From: Streptosporangium becharense
GTDB lineage: Bacteria > Actinomycetota > Actinomycetes > Streptosporangiales > Streptosporangiaceae
DNA length: 64,000 bases
Assembly: GCF_014204985.1 (NCBI RefSeq)
Contig: NZ_JACHMP010000001.1
Span: forward strand, 806,001-870,000
Reading direction: 5' to 3'
The notes under the pieces are model-generated. The model was not told the DNA's origin, did no database searches, and saw nothing but the letters and a program-made list of their open reading frames with translations. The stretch's first letter is position 1, and every line of letters starts with the position of its first letter. Shown here piece by piece: positions 41,341 to 50,215 of the stretch. A program made the translations under genes and the position numbers.

Positions 41341-42051
41341 CGGCAGCACGGTCACCGGGTCCCCGTGGCGTACGGTGCCGGGCCGGGTGACCCGCATGAT
41401 GACGCCGAACTTGTTCCCGTGCGCGCTGATCAGCCACTTCTGCAGTTCGGGCCAGCGCTCCCGCCCCCGAGGGTCCCAGCTGGGCACGGCGCAGCGGATG
41501 CAGGGGCCCGCGTTGTCGCCGGTCACCTCCAGCCTGACCTCGCCGACGGTGATCGCCGTACCGGGGGCCCAGCTCTCCTCGGCGAAGACCGGCGCGACCA
41601 GGTCGAGGTGGAGGTTGGGCCGGAACCTGAGCAGGTCGACCGGGGCTCCCAGCTCCTCGCCCAGCGCCTCCAGCGAGGCGGCGACGGTGACGAGCACGGT
41701 CGGGCCCCGGTCCTGCTGGCCGTCGGCGGCGCGCAGGCTCAGCGGGGTGCCGAGCGAGTGGGCCAGCGTCTCCGGCAGGGCGGGGTCGTCCCACGCCCAG
41801 GCGGTGCCGTCCGGGGCGGTGAGCGTCGGGACGGCGCCGGTGCCGTAGGCGCTGCTCCAGTGGAGCAGCTCCGGCCGCTGCCGCACGGTCAGCACCCGGC
41901 CGGCGTGGTTGTCGCGCTCGTCGACGAGCGCGTAGGCCCGGTCACCGGCCAGTCCCCGCTCGTCGAACCGTCCTTCCGGCAGCTCCTCGCCGCGCAGCGA
42001 CTTCACCGGCCAGCGCAGAATCCGGCCAACCTTCCCGAAATATGACTTCAT
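41314..42051 (-). CDS. MOSC-domain protein
   Basis: 245 residues. It has an N-terminal MOSC beta-barrel (RILRWPVKSLRGEEL) and a MOSC core with the conserved cysteine in GPCIRCAVPSWD. Related proteins carry molybdenum cofactor sulfur or reduce N-hydroxylated compounds (YcbX/mARC type). No partner is adjacent. ATG start, divergent from endonuclease V with 38 bp between starts. Confidence 0.9.
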   Translation of the reverse strand: MKSYFGKVGRILRWPVKSLRGEELPEGRFDERGLAGDRAYALVDERDNHAGRVLTVRQRPELLHWSSAYGTGAVPTLTAPDGTAWAWDDPALPETLAHSLGTPLSLRAADGQQDRGPTVLVTVAASLEALGEELGAPVDLLRFRPNLHLDLVAPVFAEESWAPGTAITVGEVRLEVTGDNAGPCIRCAVPSWDPRGRERWPELQKWLISAHGNKFGVIMRVTRPGTVRHGDPVTVLPVEDVTAAG

Positions 42052-42089
42052 GAACCAAAAATAGCGATCATATATGGGTGAAGGTAAGA
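42052..42089. promoter_or_regulatory. Compact divergent promoter (MOSC / endonuclease V)
   Basis: Only 38 bp separate the two starts. The segment is AT-rich (catatatgg, aaaaatag), so the two promoters must overlap each other or the coding regions. Confidence 0.4.
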
Positions 42090-42782
42090 ATGCCCCGGAC
42101 TGTCCTGGAGGCCGAGGCCATCCAGGACGAGCTCAGACCCCTGCTCGACCTGACCGGTCCCGGCCCCCGCGACCCCGCCAGGATCGCGGGGGTGGACGTC
42201 GCCTACGACGGAGACCGCCTGGCGGCGGCGGTGACCGTGCTGGACGGGACGACCCTGGAGGTCGTCGAGGAGGTCGCCGTCCACGGGCGGGTGGCCTTCG
42301 ACTACGTGCCCGGACTGCTGGCCTTCCGTGAACTCCCGGCCCTGCTCGACGCCCTCGACCGGCTGTCCGCGCTCCCGGACCTGGTCGTCTGCGACGGGTA
42401 CGGGCTGGCCCACCCCCGCCGTTTCGGCCTGGCCTGCCACCTCGGCGTACTGACCGGGCTGCCGGCGATCGGCGTCGGGAAGACCGCCTTCGTCGGCACG
42501 TACGACGAGCCGGGCCCCGAGCGGGGCTCCTGGTCCGACCTGCGTCTGGACGGCGACGTCGTCGGCCGTGTGCTGCGCACCAGGGACGGGGTCAAACCCG
42601 TCTTCGTCTCCGCAGGCCACCGTGTCGACCTCGACACGGCGTGCCACAACGTGCTGAACCTCACCCTCCGCTACCGCCTCCCGGAGACCACCCGGGCCGC
42701 CGACAGGCTCTCGCGGAGGATGCTGACCGAGAACTGTCGCCCGGGCCTGATGGGATCCGAACGGCACGACGAGATGGGATGA
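42090..42782 (+). CDS. nfi: Endonuclease V
   Basis: 230 residues. It incises DNA 3' to deaminated bases such as inosine. Visible: GVDVAYD with the first metal Asp (about 36), the YVPGLLAFREL strand/helix with the metal Glu, DGYGLAHPRRFGLA with the third acid, and GVGKTAFVG for strand binding. ATG 42090 (gaagg 6 nt upstream) is preferred to GTG 42078. The C-terminal 15 residues are an extra tail, and the stop overlaps the ankyrin gene (ATGA). Confidence 0.93.
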   Translation: MPRTVLEAEAIQDELRPLLDLTGPGPRDPARIAGVDVAYDGDRLAAAVTVLDGTTLEVVEEVAVHGRVAFDYVPGLLAFRELPALLDALDRLSALPDLVVCDGYGLAHPRRFGLACHLGVLTGLPAIGVGKTAFVGTYDEPGPERGSWSDLRLDGDVVGRVLRTRDGVKPVFVSAGHRVDLDTACHNVLNLTLRYRLPETTRAADRLSRRMLTENCRPGLMGSERHDEMG

Positions 42783-43768
42783 CAGTGGGCGACAACGAGT
42801 GGGCCGAGGACGCCGGCGCCTGGCACGACAGCAACCTGACCGAGATCCGCGAACTGCTGGAGGGCGGGTTCGACCCGGGGCGGCAGCTCCCCTGGTTACG
42901 TTCGACGCCCTTACACCAGGCCGCGCAGGAAGGCGCCGTAGGGGTGATCGAGCTGCTGCTGGCCTCCGGCGCGGCGGTCGACCCGGTCGACGCCGACGGC
43001 GCCACCCCGCTGTGGGAGGCCGTGCGCCACGGGCACGACGAGGTCGTCAAGCTCCTGCTGGCCGCGGGCGCCGACCCCTGGCGGCCGTGCATCGCCGGCC
43101 GCTCCCCCGGTGTCCAGGCGCTCTTCACCGACATGGCCGGCCTGTTCGCGGACCTGCCGGGCGCCCCGCGCATCAGCCCCCGGCTCCGCGAGCTCCAGGA
43201 CACGGTCGACGCGATGATGTTCTCGTACGAGACCTACAACGAGGAGCTGTGCGTCGCCTTCGTCGGCGGGGTGTCCGAGGAGGATGTCGTCCGCCGTCTG
43301 GGCTCGGTGCCCGAGTTGTGCCCGCCGCTGGAGGCCAGCGAGCTGCGCCGGGCCGAGCAGGACTCCCGGATGGAGGTCCTGCGGGTGGGCAGCCCGCCCG
43401 GGGGCGGGGTCGTGCTCTTCCAGGCCGACGGCATCCTGCCGGTGCAGGACGGCGTCGGCCGGACGGTCACCTCCGGCGGCGGGGTGCTGGCCGGGGCGTT
43501 CCCGTTCGCCAGCCCATCGGTCGACATCTGGCGCGACGGCGTGGCCGTAGCCCGGCCCTCGGTGTACGAGCAGCTCACCGACACCAGCATGATGGAGCTG
43601 TGGATGTGCCGATTCGGTGACTGCGGCGCCCATCCCTCCACCGCGACGGAGCGTGCCCTGTCCCTGATGACGCTCCTGACCTCCACGTACATCACCGAAG
43701 AGTGGCTGTGGAGCGCGCCGATGCGCCTGGTTCCGGTAACGCTGCGCCGCGCGGACGAGGATGGGTAG
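42779..43768 (+). CDS. Ankyrin-repeat protein with DUF6461-like C-terminal domain
   Basis: 329 residues. About three ankyrin repeats (residues 25-95: TPLHQAAQEGAVGVIELLLASGA, then TPLWEAVRHGHDEVVKLLLAAGA) are followed by a domain starting ELCVAFVGGVSEEDVVRRLG, which resembles the actinobacterial DUF6461 family. It likely binds a protein partner. Its start overlaps the endonuclease V stop by 4 bp. Confidence 0.75.
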   Translation: MTVGDNEWAEDAGAWHDSNLTEIRELLEGGFDPGRQLPWLRSTPLHQAAQEGAVGVIELLLASGAAVDPVDADGATPLWEAVRHGHDEVVKLLLAAGADPWRPCIAGRSPGVQALFTDMAGLFADLPGAPRISPRLRELQDTVDAMMFSYETYNEELCVAFVGGVSEEDVVRRLGSVPELCPPLEASELRRAEQDSRMEVLRVGSPPGGGVVLFQADGILPVQDGVGRTVTSGGGVLAGAFPFASPSVDIWRDGVAVARPSVYEQLTDTSMMELWMCRFGDCGAHPSTATERALSLMTLLTSTYITEEWLWSAPMRLVPVTLRRADEDG

Positions 43769-43780
43769 AGTCGCACGACC

Positions 43781-44329
43781 ATGAAAAAGCACACGATCGT
43801 CGCGATGTGGGAAGAGATACCCGACGACGCGGACGACCTCGCCCTGGTCCGCGGCGGGTTCCGGACCTACCTCTGCCTCTGCGGGAAGTCACTGCCCGAC
43901 CGGGCCGGCGCCGAACAGCACGCCGCGGAGACCGGCCAGTGCACCACGTGCCTGGGCACCACCACCGAGGACATCGTGCCGGGCTACTCCCAGAAGTGCA
44001 CGGCCTGCGCCGGGACCGGCCGGCGCGGGGCTCAGCTGACCTGGGAGCTCGCCTACGTCGAGGCCGAGATGACGATCACCGTCCAGGTCGTGCGCGATCT
44101 GATCTCCGGCTTCACCGGGCCGTTCCGCCTCTCCCAGGTCGCCGACCTGGTTCGCGACACCCTCCGGCTCCCGGTCGGCCGTCTCCCGGTCGGCCCGCGC
44201 GTGCGCGACGTCCTGCGCCAGCTGGAGGCGATGGGCGAGCTGGTGCTGGTCTCCGCCCCCGAGCAACTGCTGCGCGGCACCACGGTCGTGCTCTACAACG
44301 ACCCCTACTGGGAGCACGTCCGAAACTGA
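43781..44329 (+). CDS. Hypothetical protein with DnaJ-like zinc-ribbon
   Basis: 182 residues, not a recognised family. Residues about 47-80 contain two CxxCxGT-type motifs (CTTCLGT and CTACAGTG), as in the zinc finger of DnaJ or small RNA-binding ribbons. The remainder is helical, with PFRLSQVADLVRDTLRLPVG resembling a winged helix. Last gene of the endonuclease V operon; a nested hairpin follows. Confidence 0.65.
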   Translation: MKKHTIVAMWEEIPDDADDLALVRGGFRTYLCLCGKSLPDRAGAEQHAAETGQCTTCLGTTTEDIVPGYSQKCTACAGTGRRGAQLTWELAYVEAEMTITVQVVRDLISGFTGPFRLSQVADLVRDTLRLPVGRLPVGPRVRDVLRQLEAMGELVLVSAPEQLLRGTTVVLYNDPYWEHVRN

Positions 44330-44392
44330 CGAACCGGCCCGCCGCCGTCAGGAGCATGGCGGCACAAGGGTCTCGGTGAGACGTCGGCCGGG

Positions 44393-44450
44393 CGTCCCGT
44401 CCGCAAAGCGACCGGCATCGAGCGACAAGTGATGCCGCCCGGACGGGACG
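44393..44450 (+). terminator. Nested hairpin before the defence-like cassette
   Basis: Outer stem 44393-44403 with 44440-44450 (11 bp, perfect) and inner stem ggcatc/gatgcc (44414-44419 with 44431-44436). It closes the endonuclease V operon 64 bp past its last stop. The remaining gap to 44540 holds no gene and presumably the promoter of the ATPase. Confidence 0.7.
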
Positions 44451-44540
44451 TTCCGCCGGCGAAAAACCGCCTCAACTGAATCGTCACCAGGTCCGCCTTT
44501 GATCCTTCGTTGATCCGTAGCACGGACTACTGTGCCTCAT

Positions 44541-45830
44541 ATGCCGATCGCGCGCTTCTCCGTGGAGAACTACCGATGTTTCCCGAAGGCACAGGAGGTG
44601 GAACTCCGTCCGATCACGGTGGTGCTGGGAAAGAACAATTCCGGCAAAAGTGCACTTGTGCGCGCACCCCTGGTGCTGTCCACCGGCGTCCGCACGGACT
44701 CCCCACTCCCCTTCGATCTCGATCAGCTCGGCGACGCCGTTCCCGCGTTCCCCGATCTGATCTATGGCACACGCCCGCACGGTGCGGTACGGGTGCGGAT
44801 GGACTTCGAGGGTGGGGGTGGACAGGCGGAATCTTACGGCTTGGACGCCACCGTTCAGAACGTCAGCGAATGGCAGACCCAGGTGGTCAGTGAACTTGCC
44901 CTGCGCGCCGGATCTGAAACTGTTCGGTATGAATGGCTCCACGACGAGGTGCCCTGGGCCGAGGAACGACCCTATGTGTTTAGAATGAACGGTCACGATG
45001 CCATAAGGCACAAATTTCGCTTTCAGGGGCTTCTACCAACAGTTGTCCCAATTTCACAAAAACGGCGGGGTGGTGATCTCTCCAGAGCCGCCGATCGGAT
45101 CCGGGCCGAGTTCGATCGGATCCGGTATCTCGGCCCGTACCGGCAACGACCGGATCGGCTGTATCGGATTCCCTCCAGAGTGGCGGCCGAGGTCGGGGGA
45201 AGCGGCGAGGCGACCCTCGGCATTCTCGCGCATGACGTCGTACGGCAACAGGGCTCGCTGATCAAAAAGATCAACGGATACCTGCCCGACAACCTGCCGG
45301 GCTGGACTCTGGATGTGAGCGATCAGGGCGGGGGAATGCACTCCGTGGTGTTCCGTTCCACCATCGACGACACCCTGCAGATCAACCTCGGCGACGCGGG
45401 CACCGGGGTGGCGCAACTCCTGCCGATATTGGTACAGCGCGCCATGGACGCGGCGACTCCCCCCGCCCACCCGATCCTGGAGATCATCGAAGAACCGGAG
45501 CTTCACCTGCACCCGTCCGCACACGCGCTGGTCGCGGACCTCCTGCTCGACTCAGCCCGGGAGTCGAACGTCAGGTTCCTCGTCGAGACGCACAGCGAGA
45601 CCTTTCTTCTCCGGCTCCGCCGCCGCGTGGCAGAAGGGAATGCCTCCCCCGACACCATAGCGATCTACTTCGTGGAGCACAGCGGAGGCGCAGCCCAAGC
45701 CCGACGGATCGGCATCGACTCCCTCGGGAATCTCGACTACTGGCCGCGCGGTGTCTTCTCCGAGGATTTCGAGGAGACGCGCAAACTGGCAGCCGCACAG
45801 AAAGAGCGGTTCACGCCCGATGCGCGTTGA
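44541..45830 (+). CDS. AAA/ABC-type ATPase (DUF3696, OLD/AriA-like)
   Basis: 429 residues. Walker A GKNNSGKS (30-37) follows an FSVENYRCF start typical of SMC/OLD-like ATPases. Near the C-terminus are the signature-like GTGVAQLLPILV, Walker B IIEEPELHLHP and the H-loop ETHSE, the DUF3696 set. Such ATPases form the sensor/scaffold of OLD, PARIS and Gabija-type immune systems. GC content and codon choice drop here (45001-45060 is only 26/60 G+C), suggesting recent acquisition. Its end overlaps the next gene by 11 bp. ATG 44541 or GTG 44532; no good SD. Confidence 0.85.
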   Translation: MPIARFSVENYRCFPKAQEVELRPITVVLGKNNSGKSALVRAPLVLSTGVRTDSPLPFDLDQLGDAVPAFPDLIYGTRPHGAVRVRMDFEGGGGQAESYGLDATVQNVSEWQTQVVSELALRAGSETVRYEWLHDEVPWAEERPYVFRMNGHDAIRHKFRFQGLLPTVVPISQKRRGGDLSRAADRIRAEFDRIRYLGPYRQRPDRLYRIPSRVAAEVGGSGEATLGILAHDVVRQQGSLIKKINGYLPDNLPGWTLDVSDQGGGMHSVVFRSTIDDTLQINLGDAGTGVAQLLPILVQRAMDAATPPAHPILEIIEEPELHLHPSAHALVADLLLDSARESNVRFLVETHSETFLLRLRRRVAEGNASPDTIAIYFVEHSGGAAQARRIGIDSLGNLDYWPRGVFSEDFEETRKLAAAQKERFTPDAR

Positions 45831-46779
45831 ACTGAGCGGCGAAGTCCTCTCGACCGATGCCCTCGCTGCGGATGTCCTGGAGTTCATGAGGCTCTTCACC
45901 CGGGGAGTCCACAACTGGGTCCTCGATCCGGAAGACATCGAGGAGGTCTCCACCTATCTCCATAGGCACGCCCCCATGCTGGCGCATGCCTACACGGAGT
46001 TCGCGATCAAGACCAGCGTGGTCAGTCAGGCATGGAGCGTCACCGACCAGCCGACGCTCTTCGTCTCTCGCGTGACGATCGAAGACGACCTGCACGACCT
46101 TCGCCAACCCGCCGTCCTGATCGTCGAGGACGCGGTTTCCGACAGGTGTTTCCTCCAAGGCATAGCACACGTTTTCGACGGTGACGACGTGATGGACGCC
46201 ATTGTGGAACGCAGGTTGGAACTGCTGCACGGCGGCGGCAAGGATCGCGCCTGCGCACAGGCGCCTTCAGCACGGGAACGCTTCAGACGCACCTCTCGTG
46301 TCGCCCTCTTCCTAGACAGCGATCGCCTGACCCCCGGTGAGACCACCAAATGCCACAGACTGGCGGAGCGACTTGAGCCTCTGGGCATCGCCGTTCACAT
46401 CCTGAACTTACGGGAAGCGGAGAACTACATTCCTAGCGAGGTCCTGCGTGGAGCACTACGACCCCGCGAGGCCTCACGGCTGCTGGACCAGCTGACTCAG
46501 CTCACTCCCGAACAGCGCGGTCACTTCGACATGAAACACGGATTTCCCAAAGCGAGGGAAGACGGCCTCCGCGTTCCCCCAGGACACCAGAATCTGTACG
46601 ACGGGGTGCCGGACAGAGTGATCGATAAGCTACGGACGGGCTTCGGGACCAAGTTGACCGAGCTCCTCGAACGCGAAGCCGCGAGCGGAAAGCTCACGGC
46701 TGAACATTTCGAGGACCTCGGCAAAGGGGTGGTCGAGGAGCTGCATGCGATTCTCACCATGCTCAGAAAGATCATCTAG
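45820..46779 (+). CDS. TOPRIM-like putative nuclease (OLD/AriB-like)
   Basis: 319 residues. A TOPRIM-type core is visible: LIVEDAVSD with E103, LFLDSDR with D166-x-D168, and LREAENYIP (E199), the last being the R-E-x-E-N-Y feature common in DUF4435/OLD TOPRIM proteins. A GGGKD motif (138-142) sits between. In OLD and PARIS this domain is the nuclease effector held by the ATPase. The start codon lies inside the ATPase 3' end, giving coupled translation. I infer the fold from motifs alone. Confidence 0.65.
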   Translation: MRVELSGEVLSTDALAADVLEFMRLFTRGVHNWVLDPEDIEEVSTYLHRHAPMLAHAYTEFAIKTSVVSQAWSVTDQPTLFVSRVTIEDDLHDLRQPAVLIVEDAVSDRCFLQGIAHVFDGDDVMDAIVERRLELLHGGGKDRACAQAPSARERFRRTSRVALFLDSDRLTPGETTKCHRLAERLEPLGIAVHILNLREAENYIPSEVLRGALRPREASRLLDQLTQLTPEQRGHFDMKHGFPKAREDGLRVPPGHQNLYDGVPDRVIDKLRTGFGTKLTELLEREAASGKLTAEHFEDLGKGVVEELHAILTMLRKII

Positions 46780-46787
46780 AGGTGGAA

Positions 46788-48452
46788 ATGCCCGACGACA
46801 ATGAAGAGATCACCGTACTACCGGAGATCTACCTCCTGGAGCAGATCCTCAACATGATCGCTGCCGGCGAGCTCCGGGTTCCGAAGTTCCAACGTCCCTT
46901 CGTCTGGCGACCAGAGCAGATGCTCAACCTCTTCGACAGCATAGAACGCGGTTATCCCATCGGGAGCCTGCTGATCTGGCAGACCAAACAGCAGCTCGCC
47001 AGTCTCGACGAGATCGGCGGGCTGAAGATCCCCCCGCATCGGCCGGGCAGTCAGGTCGCCTACATCCTCGATGGTCATCAGCGTCTGTCCACCCTCTTCG
47101 GAGGGTTGAAGCGCCCCTCAGACGCTCCTCGCTCCACGGAACAGCGCGACTGGATGTGGTGGATCTATCGAGTCCTGGGGGATGGCGACGACAGGTCCAC
47201 CCGATACCGGCACTGGAAGTACGGGGATCGCGCTCCCCATACCTACCTGCCGATGGGCTCGATCCTCCGGACGATGGATTTCCTCGCCTACGCACGCGAG
47301 TTGTCACAGGCCAGGGTTCCGGGCGGCGACATCACTCCGTTCATCGACGAGGCCGAACAAGTCGCCCAGCGGATCAAGCAGTACAAGATGGCCGCGGTCC
47401 GCCTGGTCGGCGGTTCGCTGACCCATGCAGTGGAGGTGTTCTCGCGGGTCAACAGCAGCGGTCAGTCGATGACGCCGGATCAGATGGTGACCGCGCTGAC
47501 CTACGCCACGACCGGCCCGGACAGCCTTGCCGACCGGATGGAGGCCATCCAGGAACGCATCGCGGTCTCGGGCTTCGGCGAGATACCCTCACTCACGATC
47601 TTCCGCGCCATCCTTGCGATCTCTGGAGAGGAGGACGTACAGGACACCCGTTGGGAGGCCCTGGCCAAGCGAGTGGAGGGTGGGCTGCTCTCCGCGGTGG
47701 AAGCCACCGACCTCGCCCTGGAACAGGCGGTTGACTTCCTCCGGTCCCATGCCGGGGTTCCGCTGGCACGCCTGGTCCCTTACAACCTGCAGATCATGCT
47801 GCTGGCCGCCTTCTTCCACTTCTGCCCAGAGCCCGACAAACGGCAACTCGTCTTGCTGAGGCGATGGTTCTGGACGACCTCGTGGTCCGGGCACTTCGCC
47901 GGAGCCAACACCACCCAGGTCAGGCAGTCACTCCAAGAGATCAAGGACTTCGCTGCGGGGAACGGCACCCTCCGCCTCGGCGACCAGCACGCCCGACCTT
48001 TTCCACAACGTTTCGATCTGCGTAGCGCGCGAGTACGGGCTTTCATCCTGTGGGAGCTCAAGGAGTTTCCCCATCGCGTCAACCCCGACGGGACTTCTCT
48101 CGATCCCAAGAATCTGCTGGCCACATCCCATACCGAGGCATACCGGCACGTTGTCAATAGGCGTGGCATAGAGGGAACGTCCAGTCCGGCCAATCGACTG
48201 GTGATGACGACACCCTCCCGGATCTCCGTGCGGCAGGCGTTGATCGATCTGGACCCTTTGACGGAGGAAGCTGTGACACGCACGCACGGCATTTCCCACG
48301 AGGCCCTGCGCCGGCTCCGGGAAGGGGACGACGCGGGATTCATCGAAGTCCGTCTGGCGGACCTGGCCGCCAGAGAGCGGGAGTTCATGGCCGAGCTGGG
48401 TGTCAAACACGCCGACGAGCTCCTGGGAGAGGCTGATATCGACACGGAGTGA
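46788..48452 (+). CDS. DUF262 (GmrSD N-terminal-like) protein
   Basis: 554 residues. The DUF262 domain is clear: PKFQRPFVWRPEQMLNLFDSIERGYPIGSLLIW region (about 33-64) and ILDGHQRLST (about 88-97), a DGQR-type NTP-binding motif shared with ParB/Srx folds. The C-terminal part is the all-helical DUF262 partner region. Where many homologues have an HNH nuclease (DUF1524), only a SPANRLVM remnant is seen and the DHIFP-type histidine motif is missing. It starts 8 bp after the TOPRIM stop with an agagg SD. Likely third component of the cassette. Confidence 0.85.
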   Translation: MPDDNEEITVLPEIYLLEQILNMIAAGELRVPKFQRPFVWRPEQMLNLFDSIERGYPIGSLLIWQTKQQLASLDEIGGLKIPPHRPGSQVAYILDGHQRLSTLFGGLKRPSDAPRSTEQRDWMWWIYRVLGDGDDRSTRYRHWKYGDRAPHTYLPMGSILRTMDFLAYARELSQARVPGGDITPFIDEAEQVAQRIKQYKMAAVRLVGGSLTHAVEVFSRVNSSGQSMTPDQMVTALTYATTGPDSLADRMEAIQERIAVSGFGEIPSLTIFRAILAISGEEDVQDTRWEALAKRVEGGLLSAVEATDLALEQAVDFLRSHAGVPLARLVPYNLQIMLLAAFFHFCPEPDKRQLVLLRRWFWTTSWSGHFAGANTTQVRQSLQEIKDFAAGNGTLRLGDQHARPFPQRFDLRSARVRAFILWELKEFPHRVNPDGTSLDPKNLLATSHTEAYRHVVNRRGIEGTSSPANRLVMTTPSRISVRQALIDLDPLTEEAVTRTHGISHEALRRLREGDDAGFIEVRLADLAAREREFMAELGVKHADELLGEADIDTE

Positions 48453-48456
48453 ACGG

Positions 48457-48473
48457 CCTCCGCCCCTCGGAGG
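48457..48473 (+). terminator. Short hairpin after the cassette
   Basis: cctccg (48457-48462) and cggagg (48468-48473) pair around a 5-nt loop, 4 bp after the DUF262 stop. Confidence 0.45.
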
Positions 48474-48534
48474 GAGGCGGTGGCGCAACGATTGAACGCG
48501 CCGCCGTTCCTCACCGCCGACCGGCGGGCGGGGT

Positions 48535-49002
48535 TCACCCGTCCGCGCGCCCGCCAGGACGCGGCTTGCGCGTTTCCGCCCTTTCAGAACCCGGTAGTAC
48601 AGGCAACGGGCTGCGCCTCCCGACCCGAGGCGTGCGGGACGGGCCGGCGACGCGTCGCGGCGGGGTGAAGGCGTACAGGTCCAGGATGTCGGGCGGCGCG
48701 GCGACACCCGGGCCGCCCGCCCGCACCCAGGCCGCGACGTCCTCCGTCGCCGCCGGATCGTTCACCAGCCCCAACCACACCGGGCGGCCACCGGCGGCCC
48801 GTCCCGCGGCCGAGGGCCGCACCACGACCACGTTGGCCCGTTCGCACACGCCCAGGCACTCCGAGACGCCCACCGGCATCCGCTCGCTGAGATACGCGAC
48901 CTGCTCCGCGTGATCGACGCCGCGCACCTTGGACGTGCCGCAGCAGCAGTCACGGCACACGGTGACCCGGCACGGCACCGGATCGGTCGTCCCCATGGGC
49001 AT
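48535..49002 (-). CDS. (2Fe-2S) thioredoxin-like ferredoxin under cobalamin riboswitch
   Basis: 155 residues. CRVTVCRDCCCGTSKVRG near the N-terminus and VSECLGVCERANVVVVRP supply the cluster cysteines of the thioredoxin-like 2Fe-2S ferredoxin family. The first 110 residues are the domain (ending LDLYAFTPP); the rest is a Pro/Arg tail and may not be functional. GGAGGAAG lies 7 nt before the ATG. A cobalamin riboswitch directly upstream implies repression by B12. No cobalamin synthesis gene is in the window. Confidence 0.8.
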   Translation of the reverse strand: MPMGTTDPVPCRVTVCRDCCCGTSKVRGVDHAEQVAYLSERMPVGVSECLGVCERANVVVVRPSAAGRAAGGRPVWLGLVNDPAATEDVAAWVRAGGPGVAAPPDILDLYAFTPPRRVAGPSRTPRVGRRSPLPVLPGSERAETRKPRPGGRADG

Positions 49003-49044
49003 ACCGACGCTTCCTCCTCCCCGGGGAGATCCGCCCCGGCTTCG

Positions 49045-49207
49045 TCGAGGAGGCGACCGCGCGAGTCTCCTGGCTCTCGGGTCACCGCTCGCCCCGGCCT
49101 TCCCACCCGCGTGCGGGCAGTGGCGTCGTCGGGGTCCGCTCGCCGATCACAGTGGCGGGACCGCGCCGGATTCGCACCGGTTTCCTCGTTCCGCCGTCGC
49201 CTACCCG
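49045..49207 (-). promoter_or_regulatory. Cobalamin (B12) riboswitch
   Basis: Read on the minus strand: GGTGCGAATCCGGC, then GCGGTCCCGCCACTGTGA and, about 70 nt later, GAGCCAGGAGACTC. These are the conserved core and B12 box of the cobalamin riboswitch in correct order and spacing. It ends about 45 nt before the ferredoxin start, so it probably controls translation or termination of that gene. Boundaries are approximate. Confidence 0.9.
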
Positions 49208-49385
49208 GCCATACTGACACAGCACTACAACTCCGACATAACGGCGACACGGAGTGGACAGGATCACCGCACCCCGGAACACCGGTGACCGCCCGCCGCG
49301 AACGGGACGACGCGCGCGGACGTACGGTGGATCACGAATACGCCGGTTTCCTACCGGATGGAGTTCCGGGAACCGCCCTGACCGG

Positions 49386-50215
49386 TCAGGGAGCCAGGCG
49401 GGTCAGGCCGTCGCGGACCCGGACCGTCGCCGGATGGTCGGGCCCGTACAGGCGGCCGAGATCGTCGAGCAGGCCGGCGAGCGTGCTCCGGGCGGACTCG
49501 ACGTCACCCGTGCTCTTCTGCAGCTCACCGATCTGCCTGCGCAGTTCCAGGGTCCGCGGGTCGTCCGCCGAATACGCCCGCAACTCGTCGGCGAGCAGAG
49601 CGTGCATCAAGCGGAGCGCCAGGCCGCTGTCGCCGAGATGCACATGACAGGTGGCCTCCTGCATGCGGCACTGGAAGACCCGCTCATCGTCGGCGTGGTA
49701 CCGCTTCGCCAGATCCACGGCGAGCCGGTGGAAGGCGGGGGCGGCGCGGCGGTGGTCTCCGGCCTTTCCCCGACCCGCTTGGCCAGCAGCGGCAGAACGA
49801 ACTCGTCCAGCTCAGGCGGGACGTCGGGCCGGAACCGCCGCACCCGGGGCGGCGCGGTGTGGATCTGCTGCTCGTACACGCCGTACTCGGTGGGTCCCGT
49901 GAACAGCCTCCTCCCGGTGAGCAGTTCGTGCAGGACGCACCCGAGGGCGTAAAGGTCGCTCTGCGGCGCGAGCGTCCCGCCCCGGATCTGCTCAGGCGGC
50001 ATGTAGGACGCGGTACCCATCATCTGACCGGTCCGGGTGAGCCGGGACAGCCGCTTGTCGTAGCTGCCCCAGACCTCCCCCATGCCTCCCTTGCCGAGGT
50101 GCACCTCGTCGAGTTCGTACCGTTCGAGGATGACCGTACGCTCAGCCACCGCGCCTCCGGGCGTCACAGAGAGAAGATCGACAAGGGGAATCCACTCGGG
50201 GGTGGAGGGTTCCAT
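49386..50215 (-). pseudogene. Decayed Ser/Thr kinase with C-terminal TPR-like region
   Basis: Starting at ATG 50215, the frame reads a kinase N-lobe ([18 protein letters not shown]), then jumps from SYDKRLSR directly to LTRTGQMMGTASYMPPEQI. The lysine strand, HRD loop and DFG (about 110 residues) are deleted. The C-lobe continues (SDLYALGCVLHELLTG) to about 49780, where a frameshift moves the sequence into another frame (HRLAVDLAKRYHADDERVFQ) encoding about 115 residues of TPR-like helices ending at 49386. It cannot be an active kinase. Confidence 0.8.
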
